Shown here piece after piece: positions 1 to 7,012 of a DNA stretch of 51,984 nt. Below the pieces are notes generated by a model that had not been told where the DNA came from, did no database searches, and was given only the letters and a program-made list of their open reading frames with translations. Each line of letters opens with the position of its first letter. Positions within the stretch are counted from its first letter, which is position 1. The DNA lies in assembly GCA_964366725.1 (NCBI GenBank), contig CAYIUL010000001.1, forward strand, positions 1 through 51,984, given 5' to 3'. A program made the position numbers and the translations under genes. This stretch comes from JACPAB01 sp964366725 (lineage in GTDB: Bacteria; Patescibacteriota; Minisyncoccia; 2-02-FULL-40-12; GWA2-44-9).

Positions 1-292
1 GATAAGCGATTCGAACGGCGATATTATCGCCTGGTCTTCGGCCGGCTCCCTCGGTTTCAAGGGCACCAAGAAATCCACTCCTTACGCCGCCAATCTGGTT
101 GCCAAGGATTGCGTGGAGAAGGCCAAGAAGTTCAATTTAATGAATATCAAGGTGATCGTTAAGGGTATCGGGCCGGGCAGAGAGTCGGCCATCAGAGGGC
201 TTGCCGGTTCGGGATTGAATTTAACCGGTTTACAGGATGCTACCCCCGTCGCTCACAACGGCGTCCGACGCAAAAAACCAAGACGAGTATAA
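1..292 (+). CDS. rpsK: 30S ribosomal protein S11 (C-terminal part)
   Basis: The reading frame is open from the window edge and ends in RRKKPRRV. S11 lies on the platform of the 30S subunit beside the 3' end of 16S rRNA and helps form the mRNA exit path. Visible family motifs are GSLGFKGTKKSTPYAA, the VKGIGPGRESAIR loop and the C-terminal VAHNGVRRKKPRRV, all near consensus. The N-terminus lies outside the window. It is followed 6 bp later by rpsD in the usual S13-S11-S4-alpha-L17 order, so these genes are probably one transcription unit. Confidence 0.97.
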   Translation, partial: ISDSNGDIIAWSSAGSLGFKGTKKSTPYAANLVAKDCVEKAKKFNLMNIKVIVKGIGPGRESAIRGLAGSGLNLTGLQDATPVAHNGVRRKKPRRV

Positions 293-298
293 ACACAT

Positions 299-937
299 AT
301 GGCAAGATATACCGGACCAAAAGAAAAGTTAGAAAGGCGCATCGGCCAAAAGCTCTACCTTAAGGGCGAGCGTTCGTATTCCCAGAAATCGGCGATGACC
401 AAGAAGCCGTATCCGCCCGGAATGCACGGCCAGAAAGGCACTCGCAAGAAGCTGTCCGAATACGGCCAACAGCTCAAGACCAAGCAGAAGGTCCGGAACA
501 CCTACCGGATGCTGGAGAAGCAGTTCAAGAAATACGTCAAAAACGCCATCCACTCCAAGAAAAACCCCTATGAATACATTATGAACCGGCTGGAGATGCG
601 TCTGGACAACGTGGTCTTCCGAATGGGCCTGGCCCAGTCCAGAGACCAGGCCAGACAGCTTGTGAACCACGGGCATATTCTGGTGAATGGCAGAAAGACC
701 GATATTCCTTCATTCGAAGTAGGCAGAGATGACGAAATCAAGATCAGGGAAGGCAGTTTGAAAAGCCCGTATTTCTCCTCATTGATGCCCCAGTGGCTCA
801 AGAAGGGCGAGGTCCCGAGTTGGATATCCTTCGATAAAGACAAGCTGGTCGCGAATATCAAAGGGACGCCGACATGGGCGGAGAGCGGAATGGATATGAC
901 GGATATTCAGACAATAATCGAGTTTTATTCACGATAA
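299..937 (+). CDS. rpsD: 30S ribosomal protein S4
   Basis: S4 is a primary 16S rRNA binder that nucleates the 30S body. The 212 residues have the usual length (about 200-210). The N-terminal ribosomal S4 domain (MARYTGPK...) is followed from about residue 98 by an RNA-binding S4 domain (MRLDNVVFRMGLAQSRDQAR...NGRKTDIPS). There is no cysteine in the N-terminal region, so this is the zinc-free (C-minus) form. The start follows rpsK by 6 bp with no clear Shine-Dalgarno, consistent with translation from a polycistronic message. In many bacteria S4 also represses its own operon; I see no S4 leader here. Confidence 0.98.
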   Translation: MARYTGPKEKLERRIGQKLYLKGERSYSQKSAMTKKPYPPGMHGQKGTRKKLSEYGQQLKTKQKVRNTYRMLEKQFKKYVKNAIHSKKNPYEYIMNRLEMRLDNVVFRMGLAQSRDQARQLVNHGHILVNGRKTDIPSFEVGRDDEIKIREGSLKSPYFSSLMPQWLKKGEVPSWISFDKDKLVANIKGTPTWAESGMDMTDIQTIIEFYSR

Positions 938-988
938 AAAATAATATATGTTATGCGCTGATTATTAAGGCGCATTACATAACAAAAA
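938..988. other. Imperfect hairpin between rpsD and rpoA
   Basis: The 51-bp gap contains two arms, TGTTATGCGC (about 949-958) and GCGCATTACATAACA (971-985), which pair through GCGC/GCGC and TGTTAT/ATAACA with a small bulge. No T run follows, so it is not a good terminator. It may tune relative expression of rpsD and rpoA or be a remnant of a palindromic element. Function is not shown. Confidence 0.4.
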
Positions 989-1732
989 ATGTTACAGCTA
1001 CCGGAACAAATTAAGGTCGTATCGCGTGATGGCAACAAAGGAGTGTTTGAGATCTCTCCTCTGATGCCAGGTTATGGGGCAACTATCGCCAATCCTTTGA
1101 GGCGCGTTTTGCTGTCCTCGCTGGAAGGCGCGGCTATCACCTCGGTCAAGATAAAAGGCGTTGACCACGAATTCTCTTCAATGCCGGGAGTGCTGGAGGA
1201 CGTCATTGAGGTCATTCAGAACGTCAAAAAGATAAGATTCAAGCTTCACGGCGATGGTCCGGTCAAACTGACCGTCCAAGCCAAGGGTGAGGGGGAAGTC
1301 AAAGCCAGTGATATTAAACTCACTTCTGATGTCGAGCTGATAAACGAAGACCAGCACATCGTCACCCTTACCGACAAAAAGGCGGAGTTCAGCATGGAAC
1401 TCGACATAGAAAAAGGCGTCGGCTATGTTCCGGTTGAACAGAGGCAGAAAGAGAAGTTGGCCATCGGCGTCATTGCCGTTGATGCCATATTTTCACCGGT
1501 TAAGATAGTTAATTTTAAGGTGGAGAACACCCGTGTCGGCCAGAAGATCGACTACAACAAGATAACTTTGGAAGTTGAGACCGATGGCTCTATCCAGCCG
1601 GAAGCGGCTGTTAAGCGTGCCGCCGAAATATTGGTTGACCATTTTAAGATAGTGTCCGAAATAGCGGTTCCCGAAGACAAGCCGAAAACAAAGAAGGTTA
1701 AAGCACCCAAGGCCAAGAAGGCAGCTAAATAA
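989..1732 (+). CDS. rpoA: RNA polymerase subunit alpha, N-terminal domain only
   Basis: This is the assembly scaffold of RNA polymerase: alpha dimerises and recruits beta and beta'. The 247 residues contain the complete N-terminal domain (GYGATIANPLRRVLLSSLEGAAIT dimer helix near residues 30-55; VPVEQRQKEK; VNFKVENTRVGQ...DYNKITLEVETDG; final helix AVKRAAEILVDHF). The alpha C-terminal domain, normally about 80 residues binding UP elements and activators, is missing; after about residue 225 only a Lys/Pro/Ala tail (KPKTKKVKAPKAKKAAK) remains. The stop is followed 8 bp later by rplQ, so it is not an assembly break. Activation through alpha-CTD contacts should be impossible unless another protein supplies it. 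Confidence 0.96.
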   Translation: MLQLPEQIKVVSRDGNKGVFEISPLMPGYGATIANPLRRVLLSSLEGAAITSVKIKGVDHEFSSMPGVLEDVIEVIQNVKKIRFKLHGDGPVKLTVQAKGEGEVKASDIKLTSDVELINEDQHIVTLTDKKAEFSMELDIEKGVGYVPVEQRQKEKLAIGVIAVDAIFSPVKIVNFKVENTRVGQKIDYNKITLEVETDGSIQPEAAVKRAAEILVDHFKIVSEIAVPEDKPKTKKVKAPKAKKAAK

Positions 1733-1740
1733 ACAAAGTC

Positions 1741-2088
1741 ATGCGAAAGGGAAATAAAAGAAAATTCGGTAGAGAGACGGTCCAGAGAAAAGCGCTTTAC
1801 AAGTCGCTGGCCACCGCATTGGTTGAACACGGCAAAATAAAGACAACTGTCGCCAAAGCCAAGTCCCTTTCCGGCCATTTCGACAAAATGGTTACCATAG
1901 CCAAAAAGCAAACATTGGCCGCACGGAGATTGCTCCAGTCGCAGATAGGGGACAAGGCCGTCAAAAAGCTTGTAACCGAGATAGCTCCGGGCTTTGAAGG
2001 CAAGAAAGGCGGATACACAAGAATCATCCGTCTCGGCCAGAGGCAATCGGACGGCGCCGAGATGGCAATAATAGAATTAGCCAAATAA
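1741..2088 (+). CDS. rplQ: 50S ribosomal protein L17
   Basis: L17 is a 50S surface protein near the exit tunnel. The 115 residues match the family length. The N-terminus MRKGNKRKFGRETVQRKALYKSLATALVEHG and the later KTTVAKAK...YTRIIRLGQRQSDGAEMAIIEL follow the L17 consensus (the usual start is MRH; here MRKGN). It sits 8 bp after rpoA and overlaps nothing; its stop is one base from the rplM start, indicating co-transcription. Confidence 0.97.
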   Translation: MRKGNKRKFGRETVQRKALYKSLATALVEHGKIKTTVAKAKSLSGHFDKMVTIAKKQTLAARRLLQSQIGDKAVKKLVTEIAPGFEGKKGGYTRIIRLGQRQSDGAEMAIIELAK

Positions 2089-2089
2089 C

Positions 2090-2431
2090 ATGCAACAGGT
2101 TTCATTGGACGCGAAAAACCAGACATTAGGACGATTGGCTTCAAAAGCCGCCATTATGTTGCGCGGAAAAGACAAACCGTCATACAAGCCGGACAAGCTG
2201 GCCGATGTTCAAGTTGTAGTTAAGAATTTAGATAAAGTAAAATTCACCGGAAACAAACTTGCCGATAAGACCTATTACCATTATTCCGGATACCACAGCG
2301 GTATCAGGGCAAGGAAGTTATCCGAGCTGTGGGTCCAAAGGCCGGAATATGTTTTCCGGGAAATGGTCTACCGGATGCTTCCCAAAAATAAATCTCGTGA
2401 TAAAGTAATTAAGAATTTAAAGTTTGAATAA
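2090..2431 (+). CDS. rplM: 50S ribosomal protein L13, short form
   Basis: L13 is an early assembly protein of the 50S subunit. Recognised by LGRLASKAAIMLRGKDKP near the N-terminus, YYHYSGYHSGIR in the middle and MVYRMLPKNKSRDKVIKNLKFE at the end. Typical L13 is about 142 residues; this has 113 and stops just after the MLPKNK helix, so the C-terminal VYxGxxHPHxAQ extension is missing. The shortening fits streamlined ribosomes. It starts one base after the rplQ stop and is followed by rpsI, its normal partner. Confidence 0.96.
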   Translation: MQQVSLDAKNQTLGRLASKAAIMLRGKDKPSYKPDKLADVQVVVKNLDKVKFTGNKLADKTYYHYSGYHSGIRARKLSELWVQRPEYVFREMVYRMLPKNKSRDKVIKNLKFE

Positions 2432-2441
2432 ATAAAGAAAG

Positions 2442-2475
2442 AACATTCCAACATTCTTGAGAATGTTGGAATGTT
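2442..2475. repeat. Palindromic element A, copy 1 (intergenic)
   Basis: A perfect inverted repeat with 16-bp arms (left arm AACATTCCAACATTCT) and a 2-nt TG centre lies between rplM and rpsI. The same arm sequence occurs inside a glycosyltransferase gene at 17093-17126 and in degenerate form at 6153-6182, so this is a dispersed element and not a dedicated terminator; no T run follows. Confidence 0.85.
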
Positions 2476-2482
2476 GTAAATC

Positions 2483-3037
2483 ATGGTTACCAAGAAAACC
2501 ACAACCAAAAAACCTGCTAAGAAAAAAGAGGTTAAGAAAGCCGCCCCTGTTCAGGCCGCGATAGAACTTGAAGAAACCGAAACGCCGGTAGTCGTGGAAG
2601 AGACGACAAACGGAAACGGGAAAGAAAAGTATTTCTCGGCCGTAGGCAGGAGAAAAGAATCCGTCGCCCGCGTCCGGCTTTTCACCAAAAAGTCATCCGA
2701 CACCACCGACGGCGAGAAAGCTCTCGTTCAGGTCAACGGCAAGGACTATACCCAATATTTCTCGGATGTTAACCTCCAGAATGTCGTAGAATCGCCTTTA
2801 AAGAAGCTCAAATCAATGAACCGCTTCAAGGCCACCGTGCTGGTCAAAGGCGGCGGCTCCAGAGGCCAGGCCGACGCCGTAAAGCACGGCATCGCCCGCG
2901 CGCTTGTATTGTTTGACCTTAACTTCCGCAAGAAGCTCAAGAAATCCGGCCTGCTCACCCGCGACCCGCGTGTCAAAGAACGACGCAAATACGGCCACAA
3001 GAAAGCAAGAAAATCCGGACAGTTCAGTAAACGTTAA
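2483..3037 (+). CDS. rpsI: 30S ribosomal protein S9 with N-terminal extension
   Basis: S9 contacts tRNA in the P site with its C-terminal tail. The core begins near residue 50 (YFSAVGRRKESVARVRLF), continues with VNGKDYTQYF and GGGSRGQADAVKHGIARAL, and ends DPRVKERRKYGHKKARKSGQFSKR with the conserved terminal KR. The family is about 130 residues; this has 184 because of about 48 extra low-complexity residues, first Lys/Ala-rich (KKTTTKKPAKKKEVKKAAP), then Glu/Thr-rich. The extension is charged and probably disordered. It follows rplM across palindromic element A. Confidence 0.97.
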   Translation: MVTKKTTTKKPAKKKEVKKAAPVQAAIELEETETPVVVEETTNGNGKEKYFSAVGRRKESVARVRLFTKKSSDTTDGEKALVQVNGKDYTQYFSDVNLQNVVESPLKKLKSMNRFKATVLVKGGGSRGQADAVKHGIARALVLFDLNFRKKLKKSGLLTRDPRVKERRKYGHKKARKSGQFSKR

Positions 3038-3046
3038 GTAAGGCAT

Positions 3047-3580
3047 ATGAAAAAAATTGCTATTATAATCCGTGGATCTGTTGGGGTGGGTAAATCTACA
3101 GCCGCTGATGGGATCCAAAAAGCTTTGGGTTCACGAGTTTCTAAAGTAACACTTGATGATGGTTGGGCGGAAGGTGAATTTCGTTATGCCGGTGACTCAA
3201 CTCGATACAGTGACTTAGTATCCGAAAGCCCAATTCTTTTAGTTGAGCTTGCATATGGCGAGCCAGCTGGTGATGTTTTTCCCGGAGCCACAAAGAATCC
3301 CGCTGAATGGGCCGATATTCTCCGTAAAGACAGGCGCGAGATTTTTCTTTTTAAGCTTTCTGCCGACTGGGAAACAACTCGAAAACATCTGGCTAGGCGT
3401 AAACAGCCAGAGTCGGACCAAAAAGCTTGGCATGCTCGATACGAAGAAGCTGATTGGAAAAGTTTACCACAAAAACTCAACCTCCAGGAAATAGAAATTG
3501 ATACTGCCATAACTCCACCAAATATGGTGATCGATATAATCCTTGCCACCCTTAACAAGGCGTCAGAAAAGGGAGCATAG
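3047..3580 (+). CDS. P-loop NTPase / small-molecule kinase-like protein
   Basis: The protein has 177 residues and begins with a beta strand and Walker A motif, IIIRGSVGVGKST (residues 6-18), followed by an Asp-rich strand VTLDDGW and, near residue 115, a lid-like Arg-rich helix KHLARRKQPES. This layout fits the AAA_33 / adenylate-kinase-like fold used by nucleoside, shikimate or antibiotic kinases. The substrate cannot be read. It starts 9 bp after rpsI but has more adenine/thymine and less lysine-rich composition than the ribosomal genes. A strong terminator follows at 3633. Confidence 0.6.
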   Translation: MKKIAIIIRGSVGVGKSTAADGIQKALGSRVSKVTLDDGWAEGEFRYAGDSTRYSDLVSESPILLVELAYGEPAGDVFPGATKNPAEWADILRKDRREIFLFKLSADWETTRKHLARRKQPESDQKAWHARYEEADWKSLPQKLNLQEIEIDTAITPPNMVIDIILATLNKASEKGA

Positions 3581-3632
3581 ATGTCGGCTAGAATTTATGG
3601 GACCACTTGAGATTAGTAACGCTAATTGAAGA

Positions 3633-3660
3633 GAGAAAACCGCTTAATAGCGGTTTTCTC
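3633..3660. terminator. Hairpin terminator after the P-loop gene
   Basis: A perfect 12-bp stem (GAGAAAACCGCT / AGCGGTTTTCTC) with a TAAT loop. The T-rich 3' arm gives an intrinsic terminator closing the ribosomal/P-loop unit before the AT-rich island. Confidence 0.75.
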
Positions 3661-3690
3661 GTAGGGCATAACATTCAGGGCTTTAAGGCC

Positions 3691-3724
3691 GTTGATTTTT
3701 AGAAACAAAAGTGAGAATATTTAA
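3691..3724 (+). repeat. Left copy of the imperfect direct repeat flanking the receiver/kinase pair
   Basis: Begins GTTGATTTTTAG and continues with an A-rich stretch and GAGAAT. A related copy is at 5316-5348, on the other side of the two-gene AT-rich island. Identity over about 33 bp is roughly 75 percent by eye with one gap on each side. Confidence 0.5.
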
Positions 3725-3726
3725 AA

Positions 3727-4236
3727 ATGGACTGGTTAAAACAAAATTGGTACCACATAACTCAACTACTACTTCTTCTTTGGCCTCCGAAAAAAGAAAA
3801 AGGGGTGACTATCGACAAGAATAGTGACGAAGTAGATTTGGACAAGATCAAGGGTACCACCAGAATACTCTTTATAGATGACGAGAAATTTAAAGTTTCT
3901 AACATACTTGCAGAACAGTATGGTTGGGTTAGAACCAAGTGGGTAAAGGACGTTATATCTCTAGACTCTCAGGATATACAAAATGCAGATATAATTTTTA
4001 TAGATATTAATCGTGTGGGTACAAAGCTCGGCTTTTTAAATGGTTTAGGGTTGGTTGAACCACTAAAAGGTAGGTACCCCAAAAAGAAGGTCGTCGTTTA
4101 CTCAGCAAATCCCTATAGAAACATGTCTAATCCAGCAATTCAACGAGCCGATGGGAGGTTAAAAAAATATTCAACCCCCTTTGAGTTTCAAGACTTAATA
4201 GAAACATTTGCTAAAGAAATATATGGGAACAAATAA
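3727..4236 (+). CDS. Response-regulator receiver protein with hydrophobic N-terminus
   Basis: 169 residues. Residues 1-20 are hydrophobic (ITQLLLLLWPP) and could be a short membrane anchor or amphipathic helix. A CheY-like receiver follows: acidic pair D51-D52 in ILFIDDE, phospho-acceptor D93 in IIFIDINR, S126 in VVVYSANP and K146/K147 followed by P151 in LKKYSTPFEF, so all key receiver positions are present. There is no output domain, so it could be a membrane-bound single-domain regulator or phosphate sink. Its stop overlaps the next start (TAATG), so it is translationally coupled to the kinase-like partner. GC content is visibly lower than that of both flanks, suggesting acquisition. Confidence 0.75.
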   Translation: MDWLKQNWYHITQLLLLLWPPKKEKGVTIDKNSDEVDLDKIKGTTRILFIDDEKFKVSNILAEQYGWVRTKWVKDVISLDSQDIQNADIIFIDINRVGTKLGFLNGLGLVEPLKGRYPKKKVVVYSANPYRNMSNPAIQRADGRLKKYSTPFEFQDLIETFAKEIYGNK

Positions 4237-5270
4237 TGAAATTTCACCTCGTTAATAAGCAGGGGGAAATTCTCATATCTAATTTCTCTGATAATCACTT
4301 GGAATTTGTTGGTAAGTCGGAAGTGGGGATTATAATAAAAGATGGTCAGAAATTAAGGTTTGGAAAAGCTGAAAACGAATTTGGAACCACATTTTTACTC
4401 GCCGATGAACCCGAACTGTTAAAAAGTTCTCGTTTGTTTAAGGAGAAACTCGCCCTATATGGCGAGTTTCTTGGGGAAGTTGATAAAATCAGAGAGGATA
4501 TTTTAGAAGATACCCTACACGACTTGGTCACACTACAAACAAAACAAAATTATGAACTTTTTAGCTTAATTAATGAAGAGCATTTGTTTAAAATGCATAA
4601 CTATAAAACACAAATAAAATTAATCGAAGCATTGATTAAAAGCAACTCCGAAAAAACGGCAAAATCGCTATATGAACTAATAAGGCTAAATTCGCTTAGT
4701 ACTAACCATTTAAAACAACTGGAACTAAAGCGTTCTTTGAATAAAAATTTACAAAATCTACAATTTAAACCTTGCAATATAAAAAAGGCTGTATTTAAAA
4801 ATATTTATACTTTCTTCAGCGACTTTGATAAGAAAGGGGTGGAAATAGATATTAAAGAATCAAGTAAGTTTTTAAATCTTGACTATGATACCTTCTCTTC
4901 TGCAATATTTTTCTTTATGGATAACATATCTAAATACATCCTTCCTAAGTCCACGCTTACTGTAGAATTTGAGCAACAAAAAGACGGAAAGTTTTCGCTG
5001 AGATTTAGTATGTTTAGTCTACAAATTAAGGAGCATGAGAAGGAAAAAATTTTTGAACAGGGGTATTCTGGAGAAAACGCCATCGCACTAAATAAACACG
5101 GAAAGGGGCTAGGCATGACCAGAATGAAAACTCTTCTAGCTGTAAATAATGCTGATGTAACTTTGGAGATTATTAATAATTCCGAAACTTATCATGAGGG
5201 GTTTAGCTACGAAAACAATATCTTCACTATATTATTTTATGACTCTGACTTAAGAGAAAACTCCGCCTAG
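4236..5270 (+). CDS. Soluble histidine-kinase-like protein (partner of the receiver)
   Basis: 344 residues, no membrane segment. Residues 1-60 form a beta-rich sensory-looking region without a family I recognise. A helical dimerisation region follows with a plausible phospho-acceptor H95 (EDTLHDLV). The C-terminal third is a HATPase_c domain: N box FFFMDNISKY, F box EKIFEQGYSG, glycine box KHGKGLGMTRMK. This should autophosphorylate and pass phosphate to the overlapping receiver gene. The HD sequence lacks the usual following Pro, so the H-box assignment is an inference. AT-rich, like its partner and unlike the surrounding genes. Confidence 0.75.
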   Translation: MKFHLVNKQGEILISNFSDNHLEFVGKSEVGIIIKDGQKLRFGKAENEFGTTFLLADEPELLKSSRLFKEKLALYGEFLGEVDKIREDILEDTLHDLVTLQTKQNYELFSLINEEHLFKMHNYKTQIKLIEALIKSNSEKTAKSLYELIRLNSLSTNHLKQLELKRSLNKNLQNLQFKPCNIKKAVFKNIYTFFSDFDKKGVEIDIKESSKFLNLDYDTFSSAIFFFMDNISKYILPKSTLTVEFEQQKDGKFSLRFSMFSLQIKEHEKEKIFEQGYSGENAIALNKHGKGLGMTRMKTLLAVNNADVTLEIINNSETYHEGFSYENNIFTILFYDSDLRENSA

Positions 5271-5315
5271 CAAGATTCAGTAAATCTCCAACAACTGAAA
5301 AGAGCTATGGTTGTC

Positions 5316-5348
5316 GTTGATTTTTAGCCATAAAATGCGAGAATTTGG
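5316..5348 (+). repeat. Right copy of the imperfect direct repeat flanking the receiver/kinase pair
   Basis: Begins GTTGATTTTTAG, then AAAATGCGAGAAT; related to 3691-3724. The segment to 5428 also holds a 22-codon open frame and a perfect palindrome and looks like the scar of a mobile repeat, not a gene region. Confidence 0.5.
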
Positions 5349-5403
5349 AGGAAACGCCGAAACCGCTGAAATTCAAACACGAATTCGTGAAGGAAATTCT
5401 TGA
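5335..5403 (+). other. 22-codon open frame in a repeat-like stretch
   Basis: ATG at 5335 gives MREFGGNAETAEIQTRIREG then NS and a stop. There is no clear ribosome binding site. It begins inside the right direct-repeat copy. It may be a remnant of a dispersed element; I do not claim it is expressed. Apart from this, 5271-5445 contains only the repeat copy and the palindrome at 5411. Confidence 0.25.
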
Positions 5404-5410
5404 GGGGGGG

Positions 5411-5428
5411 CCTGCCTGCACAGGCAGG
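5411..5428. repeat. Short perfect palindrome (CCTGCCTG arms)
   Basis: Arms CCTGCCTG and CAGGCAGG around a CA centre, preceded by a G run. It is GC-rich in an AT-rich neighbourhood and lies just upstream of the promoter of the next gene. Probably another dispersed palindromic element. Confidence 0.6.
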
Positions 5429-5446
5429 AAGACGACTACCTGGCCC

Positions 5447-5474
5447 TTGTAAATAACCCAAAACATGGTATAAT
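5447..5474 (+). promoter_or_regulatory. Extended -10 promoter for the 5530 gene
   Basis: TTGTAA (5447-5452), 16-bp spacer, TATAAT (5469-5474) preceded by TGG, that is, an extended -10 (TGGTATAAT). Expected transcript start near 5481. The same TGGTATAAT occurs before three other units in the window. Confidence 0.65.
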
Positions 5475-5529
5475 TTAGAAACAGTTCTTAAACAAGGTAG
5501 CTATGCCTGAAATAGCAAGGAGACATGTG

Positions 5530-6078
5530 ATGGACAAGAAGTTGCGTATTCTGCTCGTCGTCGGGGTCTTCGTGATGGGCTTCGTGTGGGGAACCGCGTT
5601 CGAGAGACGCTACACCGTTCGACCCCTCCAGGCGAAAGTCGAGGGATACAAGTCCGAGATGGAGATCGTCAAGGCGGTGGAGCTGGCTCGCACGAACCAG
5701 CCGGGCGCCACATTCGACTACGGCGAGTACCGCGGTCTTCCCGTCCAGCTCGTCGTCGATCCTGACGGTCGCATCATCCTCCAGATCATCTACAGCGGGG
5801 GAAATCCCGACGTGGATGCCGACATTCGTGGCGACTATCTCGACTTCCTCAAGAATCAAATCGAGATGGCCGTCGCTACAGAGAAAGGGATTCGGCTCCG
5901 CAACGGGATGTTGCTGCGTATTGAGGGCTACCCGATTTGGGGGCCTCACGGAAGCTTGGGGCCACAGGGTGGCGCCAAAAGGTTGTACTTCGGCGAGAAG
6001 GCAACTTTCGACGGCCATACCATCATCGTGCACGGAGAAGCCACAAAGCCCATCGGCTACTATCCCTACGCCCTTTAG
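5530..6078 (+). CDS. Membrane-anchored orphan protein
   Basis: Start chosen at ATG 5530 because AAGGAGA (5517-5523) lies 6-7 bp upstream; an earlier ATG at 5503 has no such site. The 182-residue product begins MDKKLRILLVVGVFVMGFVW, a signal anchor, followed by a short helical linker (residues 30-60) and an extracytoplasmic domain with a YRGLPVQLVVDPDGRIILQI beta hairpin and a Gly/Pro-rich segment (YPIWGPHGSLGPQGG). I recognise no family. The gene is clearly more GC-rich than its neighbours and has its own promoter and terminator, so it looks like an independent cassette. Confidence 0.65.
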   Translation: MDKKLRILLVVGVFVMGFVWGTAFERRYTVRPLQAKVEGYKSEMEIVKAVELARTNQPGATFDYGEYRGLPVQLVVDPDGRIILQIIYSGGNPDVDADIRGDYLDFLKNQIEMAVATEKGIRLRNGMLLRIEGYPIWGPHGSLGPQGGAKRLYFGEKATFDGHTIIVHGEATKPIGYYPYAL

Positions 6079-6085
6079 CCAGTCC

Positions 6086-6144
6086 GCCGTCACACCGAAG
6101 AAGCCGCCCACATCGGGCTCGCTCCTCGGTGTGACGGCTTTTTT
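6086..6144 (+). terminator. Strong intrinsic terminator
   Basis: A 13-bp perfect stem (GCCGTCACACCGA / TCGGTGTGACGGC) with a 27-nt loop followed by TTTTTT. It lies 8 bp after the stop of the 5530 gene. Confidence 0.9.
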
Positions 6145-6152
6145 ATAAGAAT

Positions 6153-6182
6153 ATTCCAACATTCTTGAGAATGTGAGGATGT
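6153..6182. repeat. Palindromic element A, degenerate copy
   Basis: The left arm and centre match element A (ATTCCAACATTCTTGAGAAT); the right arm has diverged (GTGAGGATGT). It sits directly after the terminator at 6086. Confidence 0.6.
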
Positions 6183-6248
6183 CGCGTCGTTTGATTTTCC
6201 GGTGGAAAATGATATTTTATACGCAAGTTCGTTAAAGAAGGAGACGCT

Positions 6249-6461
6249 ATGGCAGGACCATACGATCTATCCGGCGGAGGCGGGCTGAAGGCCCTGGCTC
6301 TCTTGGAGAGAGCCCACACCAAGCGGATGTCGGCCCGGCATCTGCGGGCCACAGCCGGAATGTATAGTGACGAAGAGGACTGGGTGCGCGACGCCCGCTC
6401 CACCGCCAAGAAGCTCGAAAAAGAAGCCGAACACCTCGAACGCATGGCGAGGGAAGAATAA
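6249..6461 (+). CDS. Small charged helical protein
   Basis: 70 residues with an AAGGAG site 6 bp before the ATG. The N-terminus is Gly-rich (MAGPYDLSGGGGLKALALLE); the remainder is a strongly charged amphipathic helix (ARSTAKKLEKEAEHLERMAREE). No family is recognised. GC-rich, with its own terminator 40 bp downstream, it belongs to the same class of independent small cassettes as the 5530 and 6670 genes. Confidence 0.55.
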   Translation: MAGPYDLSGGGGLKALALLERAHTKRMSARHLRATAGMYSDEEDWVRDARSTAKKLEKEAEHLERMAREE

Positions 6462-6501
6462 CGTGTTCCCCATTTTTGCGTTCATTTCTGCATTAAGTAA
6501 T

Positions 6502-6526
6502 AACGCCGGTGGAGCCGCGTTTTTTA
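6502..6526 (+). terminator. Intrinsic terminator after the 6249 gene
   Basis: AACGC / GCGTT stem with inner GG/CC pairs and a bulged C, followed by TTTTTT. Confidence 0.75.
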
Positions 6527-6608
6527 TCATATTGCATTGATTCTTTCATAGTTGTTCGGAAAACTGCAGTCGCCCCCATAAATAAAGTGGGGGTTGTTTA
6601 TTGATAAA

Positions 6609-6637
6609 TTGATTTTTGAGTATCGGAGTGGTATCAT
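6609..6637 (+). promoter_or_regulatory. Promoter for the 6670 gene
   Basis: TTGATT (6609-6614), 17-bp spacer, TATCAT (6632-6637). Expected start near 6644, giving a leader of about 25 nt that contains the CGGAG ribosome site. Confidence 0.55.
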
Positions 6638-6669
6638 CTGCCCAAGTGTTCTTTAACGGAGTAAAGCCG

Positions 6670-6933
6670 ATGGAAGTTACGGTTACGATCGATTGGCCGA
6701 ACCACGAGCATGTGTTCCGCCAGGTTATACGGACCACCGACCACTACAACGACGTGGAGATCAATTTCTGCCCCCTGTGTGACCGGGTAGCAAGCCAGTC
6801 CGGAATACCGACAAATAGGCACTTTGAGCATCCCAAGGGGTGCAAGTGCTATTGGTGCGTTTACTGCAACTGTGACAAGCTGCGGGAACGTGAAAGGCCT
6901 GGGCCGACGACGCAAGCGAATACGGCTGGATAG
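6670..6933 (+). CDS. Small cysteine-rich, probably zinc-binding protein
   Basis: Start placed at ATG 6670, 8 bp after GGAG (6658-6661); a longer frame from 6616 would begin before the likely transcript start. The 87 residues include FCPLC and a dense cluster CKCYWCVYCNC, together with a possible His ligand (HFEHPKGC). The N-terminal 30 residues predict beta strands (MEVTVTIDWPNHEHVF). The cysteine spacing suggests one or two metal sites. No known family. Own promoter and terminator. Confidence 0.55.
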   Translation: MEVTVTIDWPNHEHVFRQVIRTTDHYNDVEINFCPLCDRVASQSGIPTNRHFEHPKGCKCYWCVYCNCDKLRERERPGPTTQANTAG

Positions 6934-6955
6934 GTGTCGGCGAACCTCCCGACCC

Positions 6956-6984
6956 GCTGCCTTGATCAGGCAGCTTTTATTTTT
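6956..6984 (+). terminator. Intrinsic terminator after the Cys-rich gene
   Basis: Perfect 7-bp stem GCTGCCT / AGGCAGC, loop TGATC, then TTTTATTTTTT. Confidence 0.9.
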
Positions 6985-6997
6985 TCTAAAATTTAAT

Positions 6998-7003
6998 TAT
7001 AAT
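6998..7003 (+). promoter_or_regulatory. -10 box of a probable leaderless transcript
   Basis: TATAAT lies 9 nt before the ATG at 7013, so the expected transcript start is within 1-4 nt of the start codon. No Shine-Dalgarno is present. Confidence 0.55.
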
Positions 7004-7012
7004 CTCTCTATA

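Noticed and set aside
3727..5270. A known phosphorelay defence system
   Set aside because: The receiver has no effector domain and there is no third component; similarity is too general to name a system.
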